Shown here: positions 1-10,314 of the stretch, piece after piece | Layout of the letters: each line of letters opens with the position of its first letter | How positions within the stretch are numbered: the stretch's first letter is position 1 | DNA from: Thraustochytrium sp. TN22 | Taxonomy: Eukaryota; Sar; Bigyra; Thraustochytrida; Thraustochytriidae | DNA length: 64,000 bases | NCBI GenBank assembly: GCA_013306675.1 | Contig: JABLUY010000019.1 | Span: forward strand, 175,287-239,286 | Reading direction: 5' to 3' | Translations under genes and position numbers: made by a program | The notes under the pieces: generated by a model | Seen by the model: only the letters and a program-made list of their open reading frames with translations | Told to the model about the DNA's origin: nothing | Databases searched by the model: none

Positions 1-334
1 GTACGCGCCCCACGCAGGCGCCCTTTCTGCTCGCCTTGACCAGCTCGATGGTCGTGCCCTCGGGCACCAGGTCGCTCAGGTCGCGGCTCGCTACGAAGAG
101 CCGCACCCCCTTGGCCAGTTTCCCGGCCAGCACCCGCGCCAGCACGGACTGCACCGCGTCCACGCTCACGCTGCGGTAGTCGATGATGCTGCTCTCCTCC
201 TCCAGCGGCTCATGATCCTCCAGCAGCTGCTGCTCGTCCAGCTGCTCGCCCTCCGCCGCCGCTCCCTTGCCAGTCGCTTGCCGCGACCCCACGCTCAGTC
301 GCAGGCTCGTACGGAGCGCCTTGAGCGTGGACAT
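1..334 (-). CDS. 3'-truncated hypothetical protein at left edge
   Basis: An open frame runs from an ATG at 334-332 to the left edge without a stop, giving 111 residues of a protein whose C-terminal part lies outside the window. It starts MSTLKALRTSLRL, has a short acidic/Gln-rich stretch (residues ~35-55), then a region with the look of a folded domain (SIIDYRSVSVDAVQSVLAR, then VRLFVASRDLSDLVPEG). Synonymous positions are strongly G/C, as in the neighbouring genes, and the amino acid mix is that of a real protein. I do not recognise the family. The start is the first ATG of the frame; no better one is visible. It reads leftward, away from the 1.26-kb spacer. Confidence 0.55.
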   Translation of the reverse strand, partial: MSTLKALRTSLRLSVGSRQATGKGAAAEGEQLDEQQLLEDHEPLEEESSIIDYRSVSVDAVQSVLARVLAGKLAKGVRLFVASRDLSDLVPEGTTIELVKASRKGACVGRV

Positions 335-475
335 GTGCGCGGACAGAACCCGCTGTACTGTCAGGACGGCCAGGACAAGGCTTGCCACGCCGAGCTTGCC
401 GTGGCAAGGCAAGGCCCTGCGAGCCGAGGCAAGGCAAGGCCTAGCGAATGCTGCGGCGCCTTTGCTGGCCGGCGG

Positions 476-519
<44 letters not shown>

Positions 520-1597
520 CAGCCGAGCGCGAGAGCGAGGCGCCGAGGCTCGAGCCAACTCGGAGCGAGCCCAAGACCCTTTGACGGTCTGTTGGCTCGA
601 GAGCGGGTGAGCACGCTGCGGCTGCGCCGCTGCGGCACGACTGCGGCACGCGCCAAATTTTACGCAAGCCGCCACTACATTCACAGCAACTGGCGAGGAG
701 CGAAGTGGTTGTTAGCACTGGAGGGAAGCCACGGTGTGCGCGGTCTATGGCCGCGGCCACGGCCGTCGCTCTTTAGTAGGTTAGCTAAGATACCCAAGAG
801 CGAGGGGAACCTGACACTGACAATGAGGCCGCGTGAGGCCGCTGCAAGGCTGGCTCGTGGCGCGGTGCGGCGGCTCGCGGGCCGCTGGCCCCGAGAGCGT
901 CCGCAAGTAGCTGTCGGTCTTGAGCGTGCCGGGGTGGCACATCCCTGCATGGCATGTGTCATACTTTCATCTTCCGAGTCTCGCTCCACCTGATGCAGTG
1001 GTTTTACTACTGACTTGTACTACTTCTGGCACCACGCCGGCAGGGCCCGGCAAGCTGAGGCTGAGCGCCGCCGGTCGCGCCGCCAGCGGCCAGCATCGTC
1101 AGCGGCCGATGGGTTGCGCGGGAGCCACCCACCCGCTCTCCTCTGCAATGCTGTCTTTGGGAGGCCACAAGGCACGCAAGGCACGACGCACTCGTTGATA
1201 CTAGGAGGTCGCAGTGTCGCACCCAGGTACCATGGTGGTACCAACGGGTACCTGGTACCAGGGGTAGCACCACAAGCGTTTTCTCGTGCGGCACGAAGCA
1301 TTTGTTTGCAGGACACAAAGCACGACAAACCCCTTGTCTGGGTATCGTTAGGCTGGGTATCGTTCGGTATCAACGTACCAGGTACGAACCACCACGTGAA
1401 GAAACCCGTCTTCTCGTTTGGCTGCCTCGGCTCTGGGTCATCGTTCATCGCAGAGCTGACAGCTGCACATCGTTTGATCAGAGAGATAATGTAAAAGAGT
1501 CCGTCTTGTCGTTGAGCTCGCTCGCTCGCTCGTTCGCTCGACGTCCCTTCATTCGTCATTTGCTTCTCGCTTCCGCAGAGGTGTGTCTATGATGGCA
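335..1597. other. intergenic spacer with microsatellites and GGTACC cluster
   Basis: No gene recognised. The spacer lies 5' of the left-edge gene and 3' of the bZIP gene. It holds a (CCTG)n run at 475-520, a CTCG/TTCG run near 1517-1540 and several overlapping GGTACC palindromes at 1226-1262. Open frames here are low-complexity artefacts of base composition. Confidence 0.6.
475..520. repeat. (CCTG)n tetranucleotide microsatellite
   Basis: About 11 nearly perfect copies of a 4-bp unit. The same unit, or its complement, recurs near 32625 and 53280, so it is a recurrent microsatellite in this genome. Confidence 0.9.
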
Positions 1598-3052
1598 TCA
1601 GATGCGGTTGCCAAGCTCCTGGCGGTAGGACTTGAGGATGTCGACAAACTTCATGGTGATGGCGCCCTCGCTGTTGATGACATCGTCGATGCAGTTGACA
1701 GCCTTGAGCTTGATGTCGTCAGGGAAGCTGAAGACGACGCAGAGGCGGGAATCGGCGAGAACGTTCCAAATAATCGCGCCTTGCACGAAGAGGGAGTTGA
1801 TGCGGTTGGCGTTCTCGTACTCGGGCGCGGCCGAGTGCTGCGTGGTGCTGAGCGCCATGATCATGGCTGCGACCTTGCCGACGGCGGGCTTCGCCTTTGA
1901 GCCGTATGGAAGCGCAAGCGTGGACTTGGCGAGCTCCTTTCGGCGACGGTTGCAAATGAGGACGAGGTCCTGGTCCTTGGAATCCTCCCAGCGCTCGCGG
2001 TAGTAGAGCATCTTGGTATCCTTGTCCGGCATGTCGTCGGTAAGCGGGGTGATCTCAACGCCACGGATCGAGTACAGGCGCTGCTGCGTGGCCGTATTGG
2101 AGAAGGACTCCCAGAAGAAGTCGGCCAGCGAGGCGGCGTCGATGCCGGGGAAGAGCACATCCACGCGCACGTTGAGGCGGCGGCGCGGCTTGGCGTCTGG
2201 GTCGAGGTCCGGCGCGGCCGGGCCCTTGGCGGACTCCTTCTTGACCGTGCCGTACTCGTCAATGAACTTGTAAAACACAGAGAGGTTCTGGTACGGCAGG
2301 TCAGCCTCGAGCGGCACGGTGGCCTGCTTCCAGTTGTCCGCCTGGCTCTGCGACACGAGGCCCAGCACGTGCGCCTGCGCCGTGTCCGCGCCCTGCTTGT
2401 AAATGGCGTGCCGCGCGTTTACTGACGAGGGCGCGCCTTCGCTGAGCCGCTTGAAGCACGCCACGAACCGCTTGTGCTCCTCAAGCTGCGCGCGCAGGAG
2501 TTCGTTCTCGATGCGCATGTCTGTTGACCCTTGCTCGCGCAGGCTCTCCACCTTGAGCTGCAGCTCGCCGATCTTGGCCAGGAACTGAGACCGCTCCTCG
2601 CGCAGCCGCTCGTTCTCGTCGCGAAGATCCTCAAGCTCGCGCTTTCGCCGCGCGCGCGACATGCGGCTGGCCGCCGCGATCTGCTTGCGCCGCTTCGCCT
2701 TCTTCTCCGCGTCGTCCTCGTCGCCGCCGCCGCCGCCGCCGCCGCTCCCGCTCGCCTCGCTCGCGGTGCGTTCCACGCGCGTCGCCTTGCGCGTCGGGCG
2801 ACCGCCGGCCGCCGTCACCTTCGGCGCGCCGGGCGCCACCGGCGGCGCGCCCAAGTCATCGTAGCCCTCGCTCGACGCCAGTCGCAGCGGCTGGCCGCCC
2901 TGCGCGCTCGGGTCGTAGTACTGCTGCTGCGGCTGGCCCGGCGGCTGGCCCATGGGCGCGCCGTGGCCGCCCATGGGCTCCTCCAGGAACATGCCGCCGC
3001 TGTCCGTCACCACGCCCGGCAGCAGCAGGTCGAACTCGAACAGGTCCCCCAT
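1598..3052 (-). CDS. bZIP transcription factor with non-canonical basic region
   Basis: 484 residues from an ATG at 3052. The first ~100 residues are Gly/Pro/Gln-rich and probably disordered. Residues ~108-170 form a bZIP: a basic stretch (KKAKRRKQIAAASRMSRARR) followed by a leucine zipper with heptads L, L, F, L, L. Counting back from the zipper in the N-x7-R-x9-L register, the nearly invariant Asn of the basic region is Ile, while the Ser-Arg at +7/+8 is kept. Residues ~200-484 are a conserved-looking domain rich in aromatic and charged residues (e.g. LSVFYKFIDEYGT, MLYYRERWEDSKDQDLVLIC, CVVFSFPDDIKLKAV); it may be a START-like or other sensor fold, but I cannot assign it. Role: nuclear DNA-binding regulator. 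It is divergent from the Sec14-like gene across 1.5 kb. Confidence 0.85.
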   Translation of the reverse strand: MGDLFEFDLLLPGVVTDSGGMFLEEPMGGHGAPMGQPPGQPQQQYYDPSAQGGQPLRLASSEGYDDLGAPPVAPGAPKVTAAGGRPTRKATRVERTASEASGSGGGGGGGDEDDAEKKAKRRKQIAAASRMSRARRKRELEDLRDENERLREERSQFLAKIGELQLKVESLREQGSTDMRIENELLRAQLEEHKRFVACFKRLSEGAPSSVNARHAIYKQGADTAQAHVLGLVSQSQADNWKQATVPLEADLPYQNLSVFYKFIDEYGTVKKESAKGPAAPDLDPDAKPRRRLNVRVDVLFPGIDAASLADFFWESFSNTATQQRLYSIRGVEITPLTDDMPDKDTKMLYYRERWEDSKDQDLVLICNRRRKELAKSTLALPYGSKAKPAVGKVAAMIMALSTTQHSAAPEYENANRINSLFVQGAIIWNVLADSRLCVVFSFPDDIKLKAVNCIDDVINSEGAITMKFVDILKSYRQELGNRI

Positions 3053-3395
3053 TTTCCCGGCTCGTCTCGTCCAGCTCGTCCGCCGCCGTCTAGCCCAGCG
3101 CCACCTGCACGACCCCGCGTGCAGTCCGAGGCGGTCACGAGCAGCAGCGCAAGCAAGTCAGCGAGCCCACCCCCGGGCGCTCTCCCCGCGATGCAGCCCG
3201 CCCCTTTTGCGCGCGCGCTCGCTTCGCTCTGCTCGCTCGCCAGGGTGCTTGCGCGCCTGCACGCCACCTGCGCCTTGGCGGGAATGAACGAACGAAGCGA
3301 GGGAGACCCGCGCGCCTCTCTCCAGCCGCAGCCGCAGACGCGCCGCGCAGCGCAGCGCAGCGCAGCGCAGCGTCGCCGCGCGAGCGCCCGCCCCC

Positions 3396-3426
<31 letters not shown>

Positions 3427-4538
3427 GGACTCGTACGCCGCCAGCGCAGTGGTGAAGGAGGTTTGGATGCGCGGGTAATGGGATGCACGCAGCGAGCGCG
3501 AATCCGGCCCCGCCGCCACGCGACCCAGGCAGGCACCGCCGGCGCGGCTGGGCGCGGCTGCGCGCGCGCGGCCGCCGCGCGGCGCGCCCTCGCCGAGGCG
3601 GCACAGCGGCGCAGCGCGGCGCCACGCCACGGCGGCACAGCGGCGCAGCGCCACGGCACGGCGCGGCGCGGCCGCGGCCGCGCGAGGCAGCTGGACTCGC
3701 CGGAGCGCGCAGCGGGATAGGCCGGATCCGGGTCCGGCAAGCGGCTTGGGCCGGGTAGCGGGGGCGCCCGGTCTCCAGCCAGCCAGGCCAGAGCGGGCCT
3801 CCTGTTTTTCCCAGTCTGGCTGACTCTGCCTGACTGACAGTGACTGTGACTGACAGTGAGTGAGTTGGAGCGCGCACTGGCACTGCAGGAGGCGCGTGCG
3901 GCAGAGGCGCCGCGCATGGCGTGGGCTTGCGCATGCCGGCGATCGCCTTCCTGGCCTTGCTGGCCTTCCTGGCGCAGGCTGGCGACGGCGCGCCCGGCGC
4001 CTGCAGAGGCGCCTCCGCATTGTGGAGTAGTAGTCCGCAAGGCTTCCTCGCCGCCGGCATCGCTCAGATGATCGCGGGTCGAGGCTCATCGTCTAGGAGA
4101 GTCCGGGCCGAGTCGGCCTTGAAGGGCTGGCGCAGCGTGCGTGGTGGCGCCCAGGTGCGCGGCGGCAGCGTGGTGGCCGGGCGCGCGGCTCTGCGACAGG
4201 GAGAAGGCCTAGCTAGGAAGATGCACGGACAGTGACATCATGTGAGTCAGAGAAGGAGAGGGAGAGCGCCCGAGCAGCAGGCGGCTGGCGATGGATTCGC
4301 GTCACGACGTTCGCCGAGTCGCCGCGCAGGTCCTGCCAGTGGCAGTCTCGGCGGCCGCGCCGCCGCGTCACCCGCGTGCAGGTTGACCGTGACGTGGCGG
4401 TACCGGGTACTACTAACTTTTAATTAAAATAAGGGTACCAGGTCCAGGTAACTTCGTCACTCTGGCGACATTGCAGACTCATGCAGAGACCCCGCGCGGG
4501 CCGGCGAGCTGCTCGCAGAGCGGGTACGCGGAGCGAAG
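3053..4538. other. 1.5-kb divergent promoter region
   Basis: Spacer between the bZIP and CRAL-TRIO genes, which point away from each other. It contains GCGCA repeats (about 3338-3370), a (GCC)n run at 3397-3426 and GC-box-like DNA. Very long frames are open on the minus strand (3007-4089 region), but they encode only Arg/Ala/Pro-rich low-complexity sequence and I treat them as non-coding. Confidence 0.6.
3397..3426. repeat. (GCC)n triplet run
   Basis: About ten perfect GCC triplets between the divergent bZIP and CRAL-TRIO genes. Similar runs sit at the 5' ends of several other genes in this window. Confidence 0.85.
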
Positions 4539-5645
4539 ATGGCGGCGGCTCAGGCGGGCGCGACGGCCGCGGTGGCGGTGGACACGAGCGGGGAGCGCAG
4601 CACAGAGGCGCAGGTGGCGGCGCTGACGGCGGAGCAGCGCGCCGCCTTCGAGGAGCTCAAGCGCGAGTATGAGGCGAACAAGGCGACCACGTACAAGGGG
4701 CAGGATTTTGGCGACTACATGCTGCTGCGGTTCCTGCGCAACAGCCCGGGTGCGAAGAAGTTCAACGTCAAGACGGCGCAGAAGGTGATGCGCAACTTCG
4801 CGGCCTGGAGCCAAAAGATCGAGCTGGACAAGCTCAACGTGGCCATGGTGCGCAAGCAGCTGGAGACCACCACGCTCAGCATCCCCGGCACGCGGTCCAA
4901 GGAGGGCCACCTGTATCTGTTCATGAAGCCGGCGCTCTTCTTCCCCAAGAAGGACTCGCTCGACGAGCTCATGCGCAGCCTCGTCTACCTCCTGGAATGC
5001 ATGACCGAGCTCGAGACCTGCTGCACAGACGGTATTGCTGTCATGTGCGACATGACCGGTTGGACCTTTTCCAACTTCGGCGTGCGCTACGCCAAGACTT
5101 ACTTTGACACCATGCAGGGCCGCTTCCCCATGCGCGTGCGCCAGTTCCTCATCGTCAACCCGCCTTCGTGGTTCGGCGCCATCTGGAAGATCATCCGCCC
5201 CATGATGAGCCACGACTTCGCAGCCAAGGTCAAGCTCCCCAAGCTCAAGGACGTGTCTGACTTCGTCCAGGACCCCAAGCTCCTGCCCGTCGAGTTCGGC
5301 GGCCCCGTGGACGTGCATGCCTCGATCCGCGACCTCATGCACTACCGCGCCAAGGTCGAGGGCGTCGAGCTCGACGCCGACCACGTCGCCGCGCCCTCCA
5401 TGACGGCCACTGGCGTCGGCGCCGGCTACGACAAGCACAACAACGACGACACGCCCAAGGCCGTTGCGGCCGCCCCCAAGACTTCCGAGGCCAAGGCTGA
5501 CACGGTCGCCGACGCCGAGACCGAGACCGAAACTGGAGCCGAGGCCGAGGCAGCGACCGAGGCCGAAGCCGAGGCCGCCATCAAGGCGCACACGAGCTCT
5601 GCGCCCGAGCCCGACAATGCAATTGCCAAGCCCGCTACGACGTAA
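4539..5645 (+). CDS. Sec14-like CRAL-TRIO lipid-transfer protein
   Basis: 368 residues. Residues ~45-85 (DFGDYMLLRFLRNSPGAKKF) match the CRAL-TRIO N-terminal helix bundle. Residues ~105-265 form the lipid-binding fold: a catalytic-looking but non-enzymatic pocket with IAVMCDMTGWTFSNFG, the strand FLIVNPPSWFGAIWKIIRPM and the closing segment LPVEFGG. These proteins carry phosphatidylinositol, phosphatidylcholine or other hydrophobic ligands between membranes and present them to lipid kinases. The last ~100 residues are an Ala/Glu/Thr-rich acidic tail without recognisable fold. The start is the ATG at 4539, followed by an Ala-rich leader. The gene is followed after 282 bp by the nucleotidyltransferase gene on the same strand. 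The family assignment is secure; the ligand cannot be told. Confidence 0.9.
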   Translation: MAAAQAGATAAVAVDTSGERSTEAQVAALTAEQRAAFEELKREYEANKATTYKGQDFGDYMLLRFLRNSPGAKKFNVKTAQKVMRNFAAWSQKIELDKLNVAMVRKQLETTTLSIPGTRSKEGHLYLFMKPALFFPKKDSLDELMRSLVYLLECMTELETCCTDGIAVMCDMTGWTFSNFGVRYAKTYFDTMQGRFPMRVRQFLIVNPPSWFGAIWKIIRPMMSHDFAAKVKLPKLKDVSDFVQDPKLLPVEFGGPVDVHASIRDLMHYRAKVEGVELDADHVAAPSMTATGVGAGYDKHNNDDTPKAVAAAPKTSEAKADTVADAETETETGAEAEAATEAEAEAAIKAHTSSAPEPDNAIAKPATT

Positions 5646-5927
5646 CAGCGCACATCATAGAAGCTTCTCTTACGTTTTTCACGCTCGGTGCGCTTGTGCG
5701 CATGTGGTGAAACACTGAATTATTTCTTTGCTTTCTGCACTGGCAGCTGCGACTTTCAAATGCTACGGGTGTCTTGCATCGCCTCCTGGCGATCTCCATC
5801 TTCTGAAAAGTAAGCTGCTGGTAATAATAAGGCCTACAGCTGCACATCACATACACAAGATCGCGCCTCGGCGGCACACCCGCAGATCGACAACCGCCCT
5901 GCCGCTGTCCTTCCCCCGCACTGCAGC

Positions 5928-8900
5928 ATGGCGTCGCGGCGCGCGGCGGCGGCAGGCGACGAGGCGCTGGAGTCGGGCGTCTTTACTGCCGACGCGCTGC
6001 GCGACCTTGCAGAGGCGCTGCCGGAGGAGAACGAGCACGATGCACGCGAGGCCGATTCAAGGTACGCCGCCGGGCACGACAACGAGGACGAGGACGACGG
6101 CGAGGACGACGAGGACGACGAGAACGAGGACGGCGTGAGCATCGGTAATGATGATGACGACGATGACGACGACGACGACAACCACAACGGTGGGGATGAG
6201 GACGACGAAGGCGAGGGCCCGCTCGCCGGGCTCGCGCGCAAGGCACTCGAAGTCGTGACGGAGCGCGAGGGCAAGGCGTCGATGGACGAGTGGGGCCAGC
6301 GGCGCGCGTTTGGGAGCGTCGGAGAAGATGCCACGCTGGCGCCGGCCGTGCAAGCTTTCCTGGCAGCGCTGCCAGAGCTGCCCAACCCCAAGGGACTCAC
6401 CGGAAAGCTCAAGACCTTCGTGCAGACGCTGCAGGCGTTCTACGTCGACGAGGTTGACCCGGGGCTCGACATGAAGGGCCATCGCATGGCAGCGCGTACC
6501 TTTGCCGGTGCGCTCTCCGCGACCGTGCCGGCTACTGTGCAGGGCGGCCAGCGCGAGGGCGCGGCGCGCGTCGTGGACTTCGTGTGCGTGGCGCTCCTAG
6601 CCGCGCACGACAACAGCGAGGACCCCGACTTCCTGGGCTCTGTCACGTACCTAGACCTCTGGCTGCGCAACGCGGAGCGGCGCAACCACTTCTCGCGCGC
6701 CTTCGCGCCGGCCGGCGCCACCACGCGCAGGCTCCAGGATGAGATCAAGAAGCGCCGCGACGCCAACACGCGCGACAAGGACAAAGCCAGGGCGAGCCGA
6801 GAGCTCGCACTCACCGCCATGACGGCCGACCTCATCGAACCCGTCTCGGCCGGCGTGCTCGCGTTGCTCGCGGAGCTCGAGCCGGCCGCCGAGGACCGCG
6901 CGCGCCGCGACTCCGTCGTCGCCGCCATGCAGGCGACCCTCACGCCCGCGGCGCTGCAAGCCGCGCTCGCCACGCTCGACCCGGAGGCGCCCGCGGACGC
7001 GCTCTCGGAAGAGGCCGCGCTTGGCGACGGCGAGGAGCCCGAGCCCATCGGCGTGGCCATCTTCGGTTCGGCCGCAAGCGGGCTCAACTTCCGCGCGTCC
7101 GCGGACGTCGACTTCTCGCTCGTCGGCGTAGCCAGTCGTTTGGCGCTCGTCGCCGGCCGCCATAGCGCCGCCGTGGCGCAGGAGCGCGCGCACAGCCGCG
7201 CCATCGCGCTCGCTGCCTACGTGCTGTCCGAGTCGGACGCCTTCCTCATCCAGGACATCATTCTCACCTCGCGCGTGCCCATCGTCAAGTGCGTGCACCG
7301 CTCCACCGGCGTGGCCTGCGACGTCGCCTCCGGCAACACCATCGCTCTGCAGAATACGCAACTGCTGCGCGCATACAGCCTCATTGACGCGCGCGCGCGC
7401 GCGCTCATCTACGCGGTCAAGTTCTGGGCCAAGCGCCGCGGCATCTGTGATGCCTCGCTCGGAACGCTCTCTTCCTACGCCTGGACGCTCCTGGTCATCT
7501 TCTTCTTGCAGCAGCGCCGCGACGCGCCCGGCGCCGCGACGGCCGCCGCAAAGAAGGGCAAGCAAGCCAAGCGCGGGGGGCATCGGCGCAAGAAGCAGGA
7601 CGGCGGCGGTGACGACGATGACCACGACGACGAGAACGACCACGATGGTCCCTCTATGAAGACCTCGGCAGCGGCCGCGGCGCACGCTGCTCTCGCACCG
7701 CTCCTGCCCAACCTTCAGGCCGAGGCGGTTCGCCGGGGCATGCGTACTGTCCTCGTCGAGATGGACGGCGAGGAGCTTGACGCCACCTTCGCCGCCGACG
7801 CGCCGCCCGGCTTTCGCCCGGATCTCAACAAGCAGGAAGTTGGCGAGCTCCTGCTTCACTTCTTCCTTTATTACGCGTACGAATTCGACATGAACAAGCA
7901 CGTGGTGAGCATCCGCTTCGCAAAGCCCACGAAGCGGGGCTCGCTCGACGGCTACACCGGCGCCGAGTGGCGCCTGGCCATCGAGGACCCTTTCGAGCTG
8001 CGCCACGACCTTGGCTCCAAAATCGCCAGCAAGGAGGCCATGGAGCTCATTCTCGTGGAGCTGCGTCGCGCCGCTGCCCTCCTGCACGAGGATCTGCGCG
8101 GCGTTCCTCTGCGGGACGCCGTGCTCATGAGCAAGCCGGACGAGCCACCCGCCTTCCCGCGCCGCTGCTTCAACTGCGGCAGTGCCCACCACCGCTCCTC
8201 CAAGTGTCCCATTGGCAGCGTGCGACCTCGCGGTGCCAAGGTTTGTCATCTCTGCGGCGAGTCTGGCCACCTCATCAAGGACTGCCCGTCACGCAAGAAC
8301 AAGAGGCGGGGCAACGACCGCGGCGGCCATGGCAATGACCGCGGGAACGGCAATGATCGTGGCCAAGGCAACGATCGCGCCAAGGGTCCCGGCAACAGCA
8401 ACCACAATGGCCGCCCAGACCCCAGGGCGTGCCATGTCTGCGGCGTTGTTGGCCACTTTGCTCGCGAGTGCCCGACGCGCGAGGCCAGGGAGGCCACGCG
8501 CTTCGGCCGGGGACAAGGCAAGAGTCACGCGTCAGGCAAGAGCAACGAGCCTGCTTCCTCGCACCATGAACAGCAGCAACCAACGTCCAAGATCGACAAC
8601 AAGCAGCAGGGACGGAGGCAGAACGCAAGCCAGGCGCAGAGCCAGAATCATGGTGAAGCCAAATCGAAGAGCGCCGGGAAGCCTGACAACAGCAAGAAGA
8701 AGGGCGCGGGTAAACCCGACGACACGAAGAAGAATGACTCGGACAAGCCTGACCACAAGAAGAAGGCTTCGCCGCGTCGCTCGCAGCAGCAGCAGCAAGG
8801 CCAGCAAGGTCATCAGGACCAAAGCTCAAACGCGCAAACGGCCAAGGGCAAGACAGGTCCGAAGCCTCCGCGCGTCTGCCGCGACTGGCTTGCCGGAAAC

Positions 8901-8966
8901 TGCCGCTTTGGAGAACGCTGCAAGTTTCAGCATGTCGAAATTGACAAGCACCCACCCGGGTTCTAA
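5928..8966 (+). CDS. Cid1/TRF4-type terminal nucleotidyltransferase with CCHC and CCCH fingers
   Basis: 1012 residues. A very acidic segment (~45-90) is followed by a helical region. The nucleotidyltransferase core has GS at ~380 (FGSAASGL), the metal-binding DVD at ~391 (ASADVDFSL) and the third acidic residue in VACDVASGN. Next is the PAP-associated region (RAYSLIDARARAL, KFWAKRRGICDA, GTLSSYAWTLLV), whose usual second half is interrupted by a charged insertion (~540-585). Three CCHC zinc knuckles lie at ~745, ~770 and ~834 (C-x2-C-x4-H-x4-C), then a long Gln/Lys/Ser-rich linker and a C-terminal CCCH finger (C-x7-C-x5-C-x3-H, ~982). Expected activity is addition of U or A to RNA 3' ends; the fingers bind RNA. 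Catalytic residues are present. Whether it is a uridylyl- or adenylyltransferase cannot be decided from sequence. Confidence 0.9.
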   Translation: MASRRAAAAGDEALESGVFTADALRDLAEALPEENEHDAREADSRYAAGHDNEDEDDGEDDEDDENEDGVSIGNDDDDDDDDDDNHNGGDEDDEGEGPLAGLARKALEVVTEREGKASMDEWGQRRAFGSVGEDATLAPAVQAFLAALPELPNPKGLTGKLKTFVQTLQAFYVDEVDPGLDMKGHRMAARTFAGALSATVPATVQGGQREGAARVVDFVCVALLAAHDNSEDPDFLGSVTYLDLWLRNAERRNHFSRAFAPAGATTRRLQDEIKKRRDANTRDKDKARASRELALTAMTADLIEPVSAGVLALLAELEPAAEDRARRDSVVAAMQATLTPAALQAALATLDPEAPADALSEEAALGDGEEPEPIGVAIFGSAASGLNFRASADVDFSLVGVASRLALVAGRHSAAVAQERAHSRAIALAAYVLSESDAFLIQDIILTSRVPIVKCVHRSTGVACDVASGNTIALQNTQLLRAYSLIDARARALIYAVKFWAKRRGICDASLGTLSSYAWTLLVIFFLQQRRDAPGAATAAAKKGKQAKRGGHRRKKQDGGGDDDDHDDENDHDGPSMKTSAAAAAHAALAPLLPNLQAEAVRRGMRTVLVEMDGEELDATFAADAPPGFRPDLNKQEVGELLLHFFLYYAYEFDMNKHVVSIRFAKPTKRGSLDGYTGAEWRLAIEDPFELRHDLGSKIASKEAMELILVELRRAAALLHEDLRGVPLRDAVLMSKPDEPPAFPRRCFNCGSAHHRSSKCPIGSVRPRGAKVCHLCGESGHLIKDCPSRKNKRRGNDRGGHGNDRGNGNDRGQGNDRAKGPGNSNHNGRPDPRACHVCGVVGHFARECPTREAREATRFGRGQGKSHASGKSNEPASSHHEQQQPTSKIDNKQQGRRQNASQAQSQNHGEAKSKSAGKPDNSKKKGAGKPDDTKKNDSDKPDHKKKASPRRSQQQQQGQQGHQDQSSNAQTAKGKTGPKPPRVCRDWLAGNCRFGERCKFQHVEIDKHPPGF

Positions 8967-9058
8967 CTAGCCTAAAGTTGCCAATCGTGGGATCATCGTC
9001 GTCGCCATCATCATCATCAACAACAACAACAGCAATATCGTGTTGCCGTCATCCACTA

Positions 9059-10277
9059 TCAGTCCTGCTCGAACCACTTGATGCTGCCATGCAAAAGGTA
9101 GGTGGAGGGGAGGTCGACGGGACAGGCAAAGTCCGCGGCGAAGGAGTTGGTGGCAATATCAACCTCGAGAACGTGAATGAAACCTGCGACGGGAGCGGTG
9201 AGGACGTGGTCTGGGCTCGTGGCGTGTACGACGGCGAGCACGCAGGATTCGAGCGTCTTATCGACGGTGGTCATTTGCGGGGTCTGGTTAGCGTCGAGGT
9301 CCTCGTCCATGCCAATGGGCATAATCGAGGAATCCGCAATTACGTTTTGTTTTAGCAAAAAGATGGACACGTCGGTTCCGAGCTTGAGCGTCTTGCGCAC
9401 CGGCGAGAGGTGGTGCAACGGGCCGTAAAAGTAGGAGCGCATGCGCTCGTTGGCCTGGCGCGCCGTGGCGCGCGCATCCGCCTCAATGACGCCGCCGGAG
9501 CGTGTCAACTTGACAACGCGCGAGCCGGGCAGCGCCTTGCGCATCTCCGAGAGAAGCCGGTCGTGGCCCATCACTAGAACAATGTCAACGCGGAGCTTCT
9601 CGCAGGCGTGCACGAGGCACTTTTGGGCGGCGGAGCTGCCCGAGGTCCATGCGAAGGTGTCTACAAAGACGCCGGACTGCATCTCGTCGGGCCGCGACGA
9701 GAGCCGCACCTCGAGCGCCTCGGCGAGCGCGTCCACCTGCTCGCGGAAGCGCTTCGGGTTGGCCGAGGCCTTGTCATTGCCCACAAAGTAGGCCAGTGGC
9801 TGCCGCGCGCAGAGCGCCAGCTCGCCCTGCTCCCCGTACAGGTCAAGCGTGGACTCAAGCACCGTGGCGGCCACTGTGCCAGGCACCATGATGTCGTTCT
9901 TTGCCAGGTCCAAGCTCACAAAGGCGGGCCGCCGCCCGGCGCGCACCGCGTAGCCGGCCAGGATCTGGCACAGCGATGTCTTGCCGGACCCGGGCGGCCC
10001 CACGACCGCGACGCGTGGGCCATTTTCCTCCGCGTTGCGCGCGTCCTCCAGCAGCTGATGCACGTTGGCGGCCTCCGCCATGGGCGTCTCCTCCGACACG
10101 TAGACGCCCGTGCAGAAGTCGTCATCCAGCTCCACCTCGCACCCAAACCACGTGAACACGCCGTAGCTGCGTCCCGGCAGCAGCTGGAACGTGTGGCCCG
10201 TGAAGAGTTCCGTGCCGAAGAGCTCCGCGGTCCCGGCCACCACCGTCAACGTCGCCGCCGCCGCCGCCGCGCCGTCC

Positions 10278-10314
<37 letters not shown>

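Noticed and set aside
3007-4089. Minus-strand open frames of 300-360 codons upstream of the bZIP gene
   Set aside because: Three frames are open at once and encode only Arg/Ala/Pro/Ser mixtures. This is what very GC-rich non-coding DNA gives, and there is no domain or ATG context.
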